From NCBI GenBank assembly GCA_963662175.1, contig OY759216.1, positions 48,687,087 through 48,751,086 of the forward strand: a DNA stretch of 64,000 nt, given 5' to 3'. The notes beneath the pieces were generated by a model that was not told the DNA's origin, made no database searches, and saw nothing but the letters and a program-made list of their open reading frames with translations. This document shows positions 52,186 through 62,964 of this stretch, in pieces. Made by a program: the position numbers and the translations under genes. Every line of letters starts with the position of its first letter. The stretch's first letter is position 1. The DNA comes from Aradus depressus. Taxonomy: Eukaryota > Arthropoda > Insecta > Hemiptera > Aradidae.

Positions 52186-53220
52186 AAGGGAGACTTAACA
52201 TAAAAACTCTAATAACTGCCGATAGAATGAATGCATCGACATGAAATTTTATATGTGTGACTAAAACCCCATAACGACAACACCTAATAGATTTTCCGCC
52301 AAATTAAAATTAAAAATCCTCTAAGGACGACACTTATTAATTTTCAGCGGAATCGGCAGAAGGGATGTGGAGGTTCAGGGGAGGAAGAACTAAGAATTAA
52401 CCAAAAAGTTAATAAACTAATTTTTAGTAAAAGAAACAAAAGAAACTAATTTTTATTGCAAGTATATAGTTATATTATTGTAAATTTTAACTTCAAATGA
52501 AGTCTCAGGGACAAATGAAGTGTCGGTCGCTAAAACTTGCTAACCTTGATCTTCAAAATGCCAGAAAAAACATTTCCGTTGAGTCACCGCTAACGTAATC
52601 TCTAGCTCTGAAAAACCTAAGTATAGGCAAGAGTTCGTTGGAAACTCTTCACAGGATTCAGGCAAACGATGATGTGGTCGAAACAGGACTTTCTTATACC
52701 AACCGCACTTTTACAGATCGCTCTACATTCCCTCTCTTTTTTTACTTCCCCCGCTAGATGAAGAATAAGGGAAGTTATGAAATCGGTCAAAAATTCGATG
52801 TGGAATTTTCAACGGAATTTTATATTTTCCGACCTACAGATTCAAAATATGAGATAACAAATTTCTGGGTGTTTAACACAAAAACTCTAATAACTGCCGA
52901 TAGAATGAATATACCTACACGAAATTTTATGTGTGAGACAAAAACCGCATGAGGAAGACACTTATTAATTAACAGCGGAATCTGTAGAAGGGAAGAAGGG
53001 CTCAACTCATAAACCCCAATAACTGCCGATGTATTAAATGTATCGACATGAAATTTCATATGTTAAGTCAAAACCCAATGGGGACATAACCTGTCAAATT
53101 TTAGCAATATCGACCGAAGGGATGTGGAGGTTCAGGGGAGGGAGAACTGAGAATTAACCGAAAAATTAATTGATTAATTCGTTCTGGGGAAGTAAATTGC
53201 CGGTGATTCACCAATGACTT
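52186..53220 (+). repeat. ACTTCCCC-family repeat, two joined copies
   Basis: 52186-52400 holds internal units (AACTGCCGATAGAATGAATG). A new start TTACTTCCCCCGCTAGATGA lies at 52743, followed by GAAATCGGTCAAAAATTCGA, further units, and the closing GTTCTGGGGAAGTAAATTGC at 53181-53200, just before the Tc1 element. Confidence 0.75.
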
Positions 53221-53579
53221 CTTTTCACTGTACATCGTAATACTAGGGGGAGGGAGGATCTACAGTCAGTAACAAAAATGTTCGGACAGTATGATTTTTC
53301 AATAAAAAATTATAATAATTAAATGCAAAAATAATAAAAAATAATTTAAAAAAATAGTTAAAGCCATTTTTCAATCAAGAATAAGAATTCAAAAGTGGGT
53401 TAGGATAAAGGAAAAACAGCTTTGATTAGAACAAATAAATATTTTAATTTAATAAATTTTATAACAAGTAATGTAGGTAACAAAAATTTTCGGACAAAAA
53501 TGTAAACAACTATAAATAAATTCAATATTTCTTTTTTCACAAATTCAAAAACCATAATTTTAATTAATATTTGGTTGGG

Positions 53580-54633
53580 TACCCCGTTTGTGTAATAACA
53601 TCTTTCATTCGATTCGGCATTGATGAAACTAATTTTTGGTAAAATTTGGAGATATTTTACCCAACTCTTCTAATAACTTTTGTTTCAATTCGTTTTTTGA
53701 AGCAATGGGTGTTAATCGAATTTTCCTGTCGAGCTCACCCCATACGTGTTCAATTGGGTTGAGATCGTGCGATTGGGGTGGGGGTTTCATAACTTTAGGG
53801 CAGTTATACAAAAGCCAAGTACGTACCAATTCACAGGTGTGTTTTGGATCGTTGTCTTGGTAAAAATGAAAAGTCCGTGAAATCCCAAGTTTTTCAGCAC
53901 TCTTTTTCAAATTGCTCCTTAGTAATTCGGCATACACTTTTCCAGTCATAGTGGTTTCAATGAACCAACTCCACTAGACGCCACGCCATCACTGAGCCAC
54001 CTCCATGGTTTCTTTTCCAGTCATAGTGGTTTCAATGAACCAACTCCACTAGACGCCACACCATCACTGAGCCACCCCCATGTTTTACTGTTCGTTTTAA
54101 TTTTTTTGGATTCAGCTCCTCATTACGCCTTCTCAAAATTTTATCGCGACTGTCGGGACCAAATATATTAAACTTAGATTCATCACAAAAAATTACATTA
54201 CTCCAAAAAATTTCTGAATGATTCTGGAACTTTTGCGAAGCTCAATCTTTTTTTTCTATTTTTTTTTACTCACAAACGGTTTTTTCCTTGGTACTCTCCC
54301 ATTATATCCTGCTTCTTTTAGAATTCTTTGAACAGTTTATGGGTGAACTTTCTTTCCCGTTTCTCTGTATACCTCGGTGGCGATCTGAGGTGCACTCATC
54401 GAGGGCTTGTTTTTAATTTTCCGGACAACGCTACGCCTTTCTCGCTCGTTCAATACTCTTGGACGGCCAGAGGAAGATTTCAAATCTATCCGATCCTCGT
54501 GCTTATACCTTCGAATTACATCGGCTACGGTGCTTTTACTCCGGCCTACCATACCACCGATTTTGCGGACACTTAATCCTTTTTCATAATTAAAAATTAT
54601 TATTTGTTGAACTTCAAAAGATGTTCGACCCAT
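53580..54633 (-). pseudogene. Tc1-like transposase pseudogene (DD34E)
   Basis: From MGRTSFEVQQ at 54633 it encodes the paired-like helix-turn-helix DNA-binding domain (LSVRKIGGMVGRSKSTVADV; second domain DLKSSSGRPRVLNERERRSV). An in-frame TAA after KKVHP interrupts it at about 54335. Further on, CDESKFNIFGPDSRDKILRR holds the first catalytic Asp. In 53629-53949 are QDNDPKHT and HDLNPIEHVWGEL; 34 residues separate that Asp from the Glu of NPIE, so the catalytic triad is DD34E. Damage: the stop, several frameshifts and a 75-bp tandem duplication (53939-54090). The C-terminal SSMPNRMKDVI lies in a shifted frame. It cannot make a functional enzyme. Confidence 0.93.
53941..54090. repeat. 75-bp tandem duplication inside the transposase pseudogene
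   Basis: TCCAGTCATAGTGGTTTCAA starts at 53941 and again at 54016. The two copies differ at a few bases (GCCACGCC versus GCCACACC), so the duplication is not brand new. 75 is divisible by three. Confidence 0.9.
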
Positions 54634-55269
54634 CTTGACAACAGGAAATACAAATAACTATTGAATGCAGTAATAGAAGGATATAAACACATTTCATCTG
54701 TTCGGTATTAGCGGTTGGTTGAGAAGGGATTAAAGATCATGATGAGGGTCGCTTTTGTTTACAAAACAAACAACAGGTGTCCAGAAAATTTTGTTACGTG
54801 AAATTCTTGTCTTCAATTATTAATGCAAAATTTTCTATTAGATGTAAATGTTTAATTAATTGTTTTACGGAGTTTTGAAATGATTGATGATCTCGAAATT
54901 TAAAACTTTGCTTGAATTAAATATTTTGCCATATAACTACGTGTAACTGCAAAAGAAAACCAAAAGTTTAAATAGTTCGAATATTTTTGTTACTGATTGT
55001 ATACAACGCGTGATTAAGGAGGTCCTGTTATATCCACAGCACTTCTATATATAATTATTTTTTATTTTTAATCCTTTTCAATGAAAAAACATATTTTAAA
55101 TTTCATTTATTGTTCATTCTTTTGTAGTGCTCTAACTTTCGTCATATCAATCCTATCACAAATATGAAAGCACGAAGCGATCTGAAATTTAAATAAAAAC
55201 ATTTTTGGTGAGATTCAATTTTTCGATAGGACTAACCGTCTCCGCGTAAACCGAGCAAACGGCTAGAAA

Positions 55270-56075
55270 TTACTTTTAAAGCGCGCGACTAGGGATGCGA
55301 ATTGCGCCGGGGCTGAAAGTGAAGCCGCACGTTGTAGCCATTAAAGAAAGGACAACCGCCACTTTCAACGCCCTGAGCCGCGCAACGTGGGGCCTCGGCT
55401 ACTCTACGTATGCTGCTAGTTGGTGGCATCGCCCCACGAAAACCCGGAGAGCAGCCATTTTAAGGGTTACAAGAGCTTAACGAACTGTCTCTACGGCTGC
55501 GCTGCAGGAGCTCCACCCAATATGCTTTTGGACACAATGTGCCTTTAGGAGCAGATATTGTTGAGCCCTAACGTCTAGCCCTGGAGCAGGAGATGAGTGG
55601 ACAGTCCAGACCAGAGCGTTGCAAGAACATTGTCCAGGAATGGATAGTGGAAAAATGGCAACAACGTTGCCACGAAGTTTGGTTGGCCGAACGACTTATG
55701 CATACTTTCCCGATGTCCGGATACGCCTCGATTTGACGTGGGTACAGCCTAACCACTGAATATTCCAGATATTATCAGGTCATGGAGAATTTAACTCCAA
55801 ACTCTTATTATTTAGGAGGAAGAACAACAACAAACTGTTCATGTGGGGACATCGAGACTGCAGAACACGTAGTCCTCGATTGCCCGCTGTGTGACCAGGC
55901 CAGGGTAAACTTGACTCGCGGGACCGGATCTGCAGCAGCTGGTGACGGAAACCGGCTACCCAATGTTCAAGCGATTTGTCGGCTCCTGGCGAAAGCAGAA
56001 AAAATCGTTTTGATGGGATGGGGCATGGTGTTGCACAAACGCAAGGTGCACCCGAAAAATAATATTTTTAAAAAA
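55270..56075 (+). pseudogene. R1-like LINE remnant, RT thumb to zinc-knuckle tail
   Basis: The first part (55295-55480) encodes KERTTATFNALSRATWGLGY, then TKTRRAAILRVTRA, the thumb region seen in R1-clade reverse transcriptases. After a frame change a middle part contains AYRTVSTAALQELHPICFWT. A last frame (55782-56070) has NCSCGDIETAEHVVLDCPLC, the CxC, ETxEHxxxxCP zinc-knuckle tail. GC content is clearly above its surroundings. It is 5' truncated with frameshifts, so it is dead, but it is less decayed than the other LINE pieces. Confidence 0.85.
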
Positions 56076-56529
56076 AACCTCTTGCTTACCTCCCTTTACC
56101 AATAAGAATATTTCGCATTCAACAAACTTGTCTTAGTTTATGGACTAAATCTGACGATGCTGTAACGAAACCAGTAGTTTATATCATTTTTTTGCGAAAC
56201 AGACAATAACTTGGGCAAGGAAACTATACAGAATATTAAAGAGAACAAATAGAGGAAAATAATATTATACAATAACAGCTAATTATTCAGTAAGTAAAAA
56301 ATTATCGCTTGCAACGATAATAAAAAAGTGTTTTTTTCTAAGGAAAATCTTAGAAATATAAATTTTCCGAGTCACTGACACGTGACAAAGAGGCCATTTA
56401 CATAGATGAGGATTTTCCAAGAAAAATACCTGCAACGTTTGTATGACGTATGGGAAATTACGCCCACAATACAAAATAAAAACAAGAAATTGTCGGGGAA
56501 CCAAAAATAGCAATTACTTCTCTCTTTTA

Positions 56530-56730
56530 GAATTATTTGTAATCAAATAAGTTTTCGCTCTCCCTATAAATAATCCTTTATTCGGTTTATTCGTCTGAAA
56601 ATCGATATGTGTCTTATTAACTAGGTTTTCGAGTTAAGCGCCCTCCCATCCCGGCTCCTTTCTTGTTGGCTGATTTATATAGTAGACGACATATTCAGAC
56701 AATGTTCAATCCACGTATAAAATGTATCCC
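56530..56730 (-). repeat. ACTTCCCC-family fragment
   Basis: AATAAGTTTTCGCTCTCCCT, TCGTCTGAAAATCGATATGT and TTTTCGAGTTAAGCGCCCTC follow the family order in antisense orientation. Confidence 0.55.
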
Positions 56731-57206
56731 ATCTGCACAGTTTTAGAGTATAATCCTCTTTACCCTTTGCTGCTCTTTAGTGTGTTAACAAGACCCTCCA
56801 TACTGACCTCAGCATTCTCTAAGTCACCCAAGTAGCTAAATCCAGGTACAAAAAGGTTTAATTTTCCTGAGTTCCTCCAGTCCGTGTCCTCTATTCTACC
56901 AAATCTTCATCTTCAAATAAAAGGCGTAGAGACAACCGAAAGGCACGTTTTACACTATATATTAACTAAGTTGCAAATTGTTTCTACTCGAATTTTCCGA
57001 ATCAAGAAGGAAAAGGGGAATATATAAAAGTTAATAAAAATTGTAATAAAGATAATTAATATTCAAGAATAATAATTATAATAATTTATAAATAAAAGCC
57101 AGTGAGAAGCAGTCGAAATCTGTTCATGAGTAAATATTTGGTGGGGTGTCACAAACCCAGTCTCAGATACACATCTTGCGAATATTGTGATATACCCCAT
57201 ATCACA

Positions 57207-57943
57207 CGTGGATTAACCCGGCCGAGGCCCTTAGGTTTTTGAGCACGCCGTCCTTCGGATGGAACGTTAAGCGATGATCTCGAGTCTGTACTATGTCAGG
57301 TCGATGTTGGAGTCAGGGCCCGGCTTCTGTTTGTTGTTTTTGTAGCAACAAACTTTCCAAGGTTTATTTGCCTTTTTTGATGTGTAAACATCTTAGCTCT
57401 CGGTAGGGGCTATGTCAGACCTATGTATCTAAGTGTGTGACGGACGGTTTAGCGCGCAACGCACACACACAACTACAAACTTCTTTATCTGCGATGTCAT
57501 CTGTTTTTGAGCATTTCTATTGTATTTTTACAATATTACTGATCATATTTACCGTTGTTGGGAATTTAACTAAAATATCATTGTTAGTAACTATAAAATG
57601 ATCTTTCGGTAGAATCTTTTAGGTTAAGATGCTTCGATAGCCTAAATTTGTAACAATAAATAACATTTGTGGTAAAAAAAAATAATATAGCAGTGCAAAT
57701 CTAAAAAAAATATAATATATATTACAATGTGTTATTATATGATATTATATAATATTGTTATTAATATATAATAATCACGTTAAAGACGACCACCCTAGTT
57801 GAATAAAAATTTAGGGGAGGCAAAATTTAGGACTCCCATAGTAGAGTCGGGTTCATATCCACCAGAGTGATGAAAGAGCGCTTTGGTAGTAGGCGATATG
57901 ACCTCGAAGTTAAAAGCCCGGGCATAAGTCACAATAACTAACT
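57207..57943 (+). mobile_element. SINE-A copy split by a 475-bp insertion
   Basis: 57207-57301 carries ACCCGGCCGAGGCCCTTAGG, GCACGCCGTCCTTCGGATGG and stops at CTATGTCAGGT. The SINE resumes at 57778 with CGTTAAAGACGACCACCCTA and runs to CCCGGGCATAAGTCACAATA, ACTAACTC. The tRNA-like head is degraded. The insert (about 57302-57777) is unrelated sequence. Confidence 0.85.
57302..57777. other. insertion inside a SINE-A copy, unidentified
   Basis: About 475 bp beginning GATGTTGGAGTCAGGGCCCG and ending in ATTAATATATAATAATCA. I see no inverted ends, poly-A or coding frame. Four bases of the SINE (ACTC) seem to be lost at the junction. Confidence 0.6.
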
Positions 57944-58355
57944 CATATGAGAAATTATTAACAATATTAATATTCACAATTTAAAGTTTTTAATGAAAGT
58001 AATTAAAATTTAATTTACTAATTTTCCAAAGAATTTTAAATAAATTCCTGAGTGGTGAGTGAGTGAGAGAGAAGACGAGAAGATAAGATGGCAGACTGCG
58101 GGTTCTGCTTTCTCAGCACCTGTTTCGTCATTATATTAATTCAGTTCCAGTCGTGACGTAACCGAGAACAAAGATTCTATACTACCACAACATAACATTC
58201 CCCCAAATAGTTGCAATATTCTTTTACAGACTCCATCAGCATAAATTTGAAACCTGATTCTGGTGAACAATTTCATTAGCTGTTCCATTTTCTTCTAATT
58301 TAAATGTTACCTACCTTTAAAGAGAAAATTTTGATTAAATATTGTTATTTTTTGA

Positions 58356-58434
58356 AGTAACAATAATCATATTAACATCTTAGTATAATATTTGTTTGAA
58401 AAGTATACTAAGATGTTATTATGATTATTGTTAC
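58356..58434. repeat. short fold-back, 32-base arms
   Basis: AGTAACAATAATCATATTAA, CATCTTAGTATA (58356-58387) is complementary, with a few mismatches, to 58403-58434 (TATACTAAGATGTTATTATG and on). It abuts the SINE-A at 58446. Confidence 0.8.
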
Positions 58435-58445
58435 TTTGATCTATG

Positions 58446-58795
58446 TTTAGGTTAGGTTAGGTTTTATGACTCATGCCCGGGCTTTAACTAGGAGGTCATA
58501 TCGCCTACTACCAGAACGCTCTTTCGTCACTCTGGTGGACATGAGCCCGACTCTACTGTGGGAGTCCTAAATTTTGCCTACCCTAAATTTTTATTCATCT
58601 AGGGTAGAGGTCTTTAACGAGTACCTGACATCGTACAGGCTCGGGACCATCGCTTAACGTCCCATCCGAAGGACGGCGTGCTTAAGTTTATTTTACCTCC
58701 CAGATAAAATAAACTAAGGGCCTCGGTCGGGCTACGAACCCACGACCTTGAGCTCAGAAGTCAAGCACGCATACCACTGAGCTACCGGCGCCCTC
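58446..58795 (-). mobile_element. SINE-A, best full-length copy, telomere-like tail
   Basis: A 9-bp duplication TGATCTATG lies at 58437-58445 and 58796-58804. On the minus strand: head GAGGGCGCCGGTAGCTCAGT, A box TAGCTCAGTGGTATGCGTGC, B box region GGGTTCGTAGCCC (changed from GGGTTCGAAACCC), complete body, and 3' end GCATGAGTCATAAAACCTAA followed by (CCTAA)n; on the plus strand this is TTAGGTTAGGTTAGG. Confidence 0.95.
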
Positions 58796-59026
58796 TGATC
58801 TATGATTATAAAATGCAACAAAAAAAAATTATTTATTGGTTGGTTGTGTTTTGTCTTAATTTAATTAGTTTTAAAAAATTATTTTATATTTTTTCTTACC
58901 TTTTATTTATTTTTTGATTTGAGTTGATTACATTCCACGCAACACCCCCCCTCCACTGAGGGTCACGTAGGTAAACTCAGGTAGCCCTCGACAGTTACAA
59001 TGTCATACACACCATAGCTTTATACT

Positions 59027-59385
59027 GGGCACAAACTCACAACATCTTCACCACACACATCCACTCAAGTCATTATAAGGTAATTTTTATTTATTATATA
59101 TTGTTATATACTGGTTATTTTATTACTACTTTCAAAATTTGTATTTATTTTTATTAGTTACCTATTTATTATTATTATTATTTTTCTCTCTTTCATTTAT
59201 GTTAAAAAACTGTTTCCATCTCTTCTTCACATTATTATTAAGTATCTGGTTATATTGTCCATAATGACTAATTTGTTTGTTGTATTCTGTAGGCCCTGAA
59301 GAAGGAAATAAATAGTTTTCGAAACGTTGGCCAAATTTTGAATTTTTCATTTACACGACAGAGCCTCGAATTCCTTCTACATACA
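59027..59385 (+). mobile_element. copy of the 10.8-kb fold-back unit, with intron-like insert
   Basis: GGGCACAAACTCACAACATC, TTCACCACACACATCC and CAAGTCATTATAAG (to 59079) and GCCCTGAAGAAGGAAATAAA, TAGTTTTCGAAACGTTGGCC (from 59293) match the right arm at about 11003-11105, where the two parts are contiguous. The unit ends CGACAGAGCCTCGAATTCCT, TCTACA. Likely a retroelement fragment; Penelope-like is the best guess. Confidence 0.8.
59080..59292 (+). other. probable 213-bp GT-AG intron inside the repeat
   Basis: The insert begins GTAATTTTTATTT and ends TTTGTTTGTTGTATTCTGTAG, quoted here as TTGTTGTATTCTGTAG, with a pyrimidine-rich 3' end. Removing it restores exactly the CATTATAAGGCCCTGAAG seen in both arms at 10.8-11.1 kb. 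An AT-rich transposon insertion with a GG duplication is the alternative. Confidence 0.65.
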
Positions 59386-59754
59386 TATATATATTTACAT
59401 ACTTTTAATTTCACAGATGAGTGATCAGGCGACGGACTCAACAAGACTTATTGAGGAGCGATATTTGTTTATGTCTTGTGTAACAGTCAATTGTAATAAA
59501 TAAACAGAACAAAGAAACAATAGTACCAAATGGATCTGTAATATGTATTGTCCGAATATAACTTGGATAAACAATGTCAGGGACACATGAAGTAACAAGT
59601 ACATGTCATCAACTATCCTATAGAGTAGTGTTCGGCTATACGCTGATCGCGAGGCTAATTGCGTGGCTCCTTTTGAAATCAAATTAAAAAAAAAAAAAAT
59701 AGAGCTAGTCCTCTCAGATTGTTCATCTATCACAATGTAGATTTGAGATAGAAC

Positions 59755-59950
59755 CAATACGGTCCAACTTATAGCGCTCCAAAAAATGAACAATAATTTT
59801 CTATAGTTGAAAGCTATGTTTAAATTGTAAGCTATAGCAACTAATTTTAAAACATTTTTTATTATTGGTAGTTCTTTTTTATTAAAATGGATTAGAAAAA
59901 AATATATATATGTGATGTGGCCATAACACAAATACTTTCTTACGTACAAT
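59755..59950 (-). repeat. LINE-A 3' UTR-like copy
   Basis: TTATAGCGCTCCAAAAAATG, AAAGCTATGTTTAAATTGTA and GATGTGGCCATAACACAAAT repeat the order at 26880-27040. The 191-residue minus-strand open frame (59425-60000) runs through it. Confidence 0.6.
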
Positions 59951-60075
59951 AAAACAACGAAAATTAAAATAAGAACTAATACTTCACGACCTAGGTACAT
60001 TTTACAAGATATCGCTTATACCTTTTTAATAAAGAATGCTAAATACCTTTTAACTAAAGAAAATAATTGTACATC

Positions 60076-60760
60076 CTTTGAAACCAGTCCCATGTTGGCA
60101 TTCCTGGGAACGAAAAAGCAGACATTGCCGCAAAAGACGCTGCACTCACCCCCTTATTGCCTCAACAAACAGTTAACACAGCAAAGACCTTTCGATCTAC
60201 TTCAGAAGAAAAATTGAACAACACTGGAACAATCAATGGACTCAGATGGAGACAACAAACTCCGAAGAATAAAAAAAGAAAACAAGCCGTGGAAACCTGC
60301 AAGCACCATGAACAGACGAGACACGGTGATCACCACAAGACTAATACTGGGACATAGGAAACTGATACATTCCTACCTACTTCTTGGACTTGAACAGCCG
60401 ACATGCTCCTGCGACCAAGATTACACAGAGCTCACAGTACAACATATACTGACTAACTGCACAAACTACACCGCATTAAGAAACAAATATAAACTACCTA
60501 CCGACTGACATGGAAAAACTACTCCAAATATCCAACTACGAATATACCCAGTAATGCCAGTATGAAATGATTTTGAGAGGGGTGATGGGAATAGTGATCT
60601 GTAAAAAAACATGGTTAATATAGGAAAATCCCTATATGGCGTTATTAATTTAAAAAAAAATAAATTCGTTGCTAAGCTTTACAATTCTTTAGGGCACTAT
60701 AACTTTGTTCAATTAATCCTATCACACTTGGGCAATCGTATATTTAATAGGGAACATTCT
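60076..60760 (+). pseudogene. LINE-A ORF2 end: RNase H motif, zinc-knuckle-like tail and 3' UTR
   Basis: From 60085 the frame reads QSHVGIPGNEKADIAAKDAA, the last conserved block (HxGxxGNExAD) of LINE-encoded RNase H. The frame then shifts (60236-60508) and encodes TRLILGHRKLIHSYLLLGLE, QPTCSCDQDYTELTVQHILT and NCTNYTALR, the CxC and H..L..C tail of I/Jockey-group elements. The 3' UTR follows with GGAATAGTGATCTGTAAAAA and CCCTATATGGCG. This copy joins the coding end to the 3' UTR found as isolated pieces at 6.6, 27, 37.4, 45.5 and 59.8 kb. Confidence 0.82.
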
Positions 60761-60764
60761 CGGT

Positions 60765-62620
60765 AAGAACCAATTTTTCCATAGGACTGAACGTTTACGC
60801 GTATATCAAGCAAACGTGGTTTCAATATGTAATTTTAGGTTTTCGGCATGTATCTCGTAAGTCGGGAGACTTTCGAAAATAAATATTGCGTATAAAATGT
60901 GCATTTCTATTTTTTCTACTTGTCTTTTGTTTAAGACATAAATATAAAGAGTTCTTGTAAAATGTACTTAGGCCTCGATATAAAGTTGTCTCGACGTCAA
61001 GTACATGTGACCATAGATCAAATTTCAAGTTCATTTGCTATAATCTCGTTTCTGTGATGGAGACTCAAAAGTTGCTATCATATGCACACAAAGATGTGAA
61101 AATGGTCATTTGAGCAGGCGCCCATGAATTATAGAATTAGTTGTAATACATTGATTTCACGTGTTGATTTCATATATTGATGATGCATACGCTTTAGATG
61201 CCTTGTCAAAATCTGACTACATTAATAAGAGGCTTCTCATTTCGTCGCTTTTTAAGCAGATTACAATTCTATCCAAAACTAACGAATCCTTCAGATTGCC
61301 AAAACCACCAATCTCTGATGTCAACTGTTCAGTTTTAAATTAAGAAAATAATTAGGTAATCTTCATTTCGGGAACACGTTCATATAGTTCCGTTATGCTT
61401 CGACTCAAAGTAGTCCGTAAAATGGGTTATAAACAGATTCTAAACTTTCAGCATTGCTCTTGAAAGTTAAATAAATAAGGAACGTTGCTACCTTCACTTT
61501 TTCAAAGCCCCAAGTTCTTGTTGAGGCAACAATATATATTTTGAAGTGTTGTAGATATATTTCTCATTGTTTTGTCAAACTACTGTCCTCAAAATTGAGC
61601 ATTGGCGGTGTTCTTGCATCGGGGGTCTTCTTTTATTGTCTAAATTACTATTTCCAACTTACTCATGTCCACTAGCAGAATAACTAATTTTCAGCTGACA
61701 ACAACGTAAGAATTATTGTGATAAACAACACACATTTCAGGTTAGCCATCTTTCTTTCAACTGACCCACCCACATTTCCCAGTGCCACCTACATTTAATA
61801 TAACTTTTTAAATAACAGATTGGTGTCGTCTCATCTTGAGAAGCCATCTAGGACTGCTTGCAAAAGTGAACAGCTAGATAAAAAATAAAATATGAAAGTA
61901 AAAGATAACTCAGAGAATGGCTAACAATGAGGAAAATGAAAATTTGAGAAAAGTAAACTTGAACGCTTGGTCTCTAAGGGAGGATGTCTCGAGGGAGCCA
62001 TGGCTTGAGTCTTGGGGCTGGAATAGTCTAATTTAACAATTTGGCATGCTTTTTTACGCTTTCATAAAGTTGAAAACCCTTAATTTCAGATTTTTATAGT
62101 TTTGGAAACAATAAATTCATAATACTGCTTGCCTTCTCAAGCAGGTGACTCAGTAAATTAACCTTGGAATTATATGCTTTACCATCAGGGGCTGCAAAAT
62201 TATGTATTGTCTTACTTAGTTGTAAGTCGATTAATATAAAAATATATATATATTTTTTTTTAGATAATTAAATTCTATTTACACGATCACAATCCTTTAA
62301 ATCTGTAAGAGTTACTTAGTCAACAAAACTACACTGAAGAAACACTGTCTGAACTTTATGAAGGTTGTAAACTACAAAACAATTATGGTTATAAACCTTT
62401 ATTGTTAAATAACACATAATTTATATTAGCCATTGTAAACATATAATCAAATGAGTTTCCTAAAGAAACACTAAGTTTTCCCAATGAATATGTTGAAACA
62501 AAAGTTATAACCAAAGACTTGTCTATCAAACTTGAAGTGGGCAGAGCAGTGACGTGATAGCTCCATGTATGAGCCATATATTATTGAAGTACATTTTCCT
62601 TTATATTTATAACTAAAATG
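60765..62620. other. no gene seen
   Basis: AT-rich sequence. The frame at 61161-61343 is unrecognised. An (AT)n run is at about 62240-62260. Confidence 0.4.
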
Positions 62621-62623
62621 TTG

Positions 62624-62800
62624 AAATGGTCCCGACTCTGTACGATGTCTGGTACTCGTTAAAGACCTACGTGAATAAACCTAAAATTTAGAATTCCCAC
62701 AGTAGTCAGGCTTTTGTCCACCATAGTGACGTAAGAGCCCTCTAATAGGCCATATGACTTCATAGTTAAAGCCCAGATATAAGTCATTAGAAGTAACTAA
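62624..62800 (+). mobile_element. SINE-A fragment
   Basis: TGGTCCCGACTCTGTACGAT, GTCTGGTACTCGTTAAAGAC and GTTAAAGCCCAGATATAAGT, then CATTAGAAGTAACTAAC match the second half of SINE-A with small deletions. Confidence 0.8.
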
Positions 62801-62804
62801 CATT

Positions 62805-62960
62805 ACAACTCGGATCTCGACGTACCATTCTTATACGATGTAACACAACTACACACAAATTCGCACACCACCTAAATACACTTCATAAAATGATTAAGTG
62901 TATTTTTTATTTTCCTCTTGTTTCATATTTTCTTATTGTGTTCTCAAATTTGAAAATTGT
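62805..62960 (+). pseudogene. Jockey-like LINE tail fragment
   Basis: ATTCTTATACGATGTAACAC, AACTACACACAAATTCGCAC parallels ATTCTTATACGAAGTAACAC, AAGAGCTGTATACAAATCTG at 8665-8700. The following TTTTCCTCTTGTTTCATATT, TTCTTATTGTG resembles 8872-8900. It is too decayed to read as protein. Confidence 0.6.
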
Positions 62961-62964
62961 TTAA

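Larger units (their letters stand above)
53263..54999 (-). mobile_element. Tc1-like transposon, inactive
   Basis: It is bounded by TA on both sides (53261-53262 and 55000-55001). Terminal inverted repeats are CAGTCAGTAACAAAAATGTT, CGGAC on the left and its imperfect complement on the right (on that strand CAATCAGTAACAAAAATATT, CGAAC). Length is 1737 bp, typical of Tc1 elements. It contains a broken transposase gene on the minus strand. Confidence 0.95.

Noticed and set aside
59425..60000. 191-codon hydrophobic minus-strand frame as a membrane protein gene
   Set aside because: It crosses a recognisable LINE 3' UTR copy, and its composition follows from AT richness; no family resemblance.
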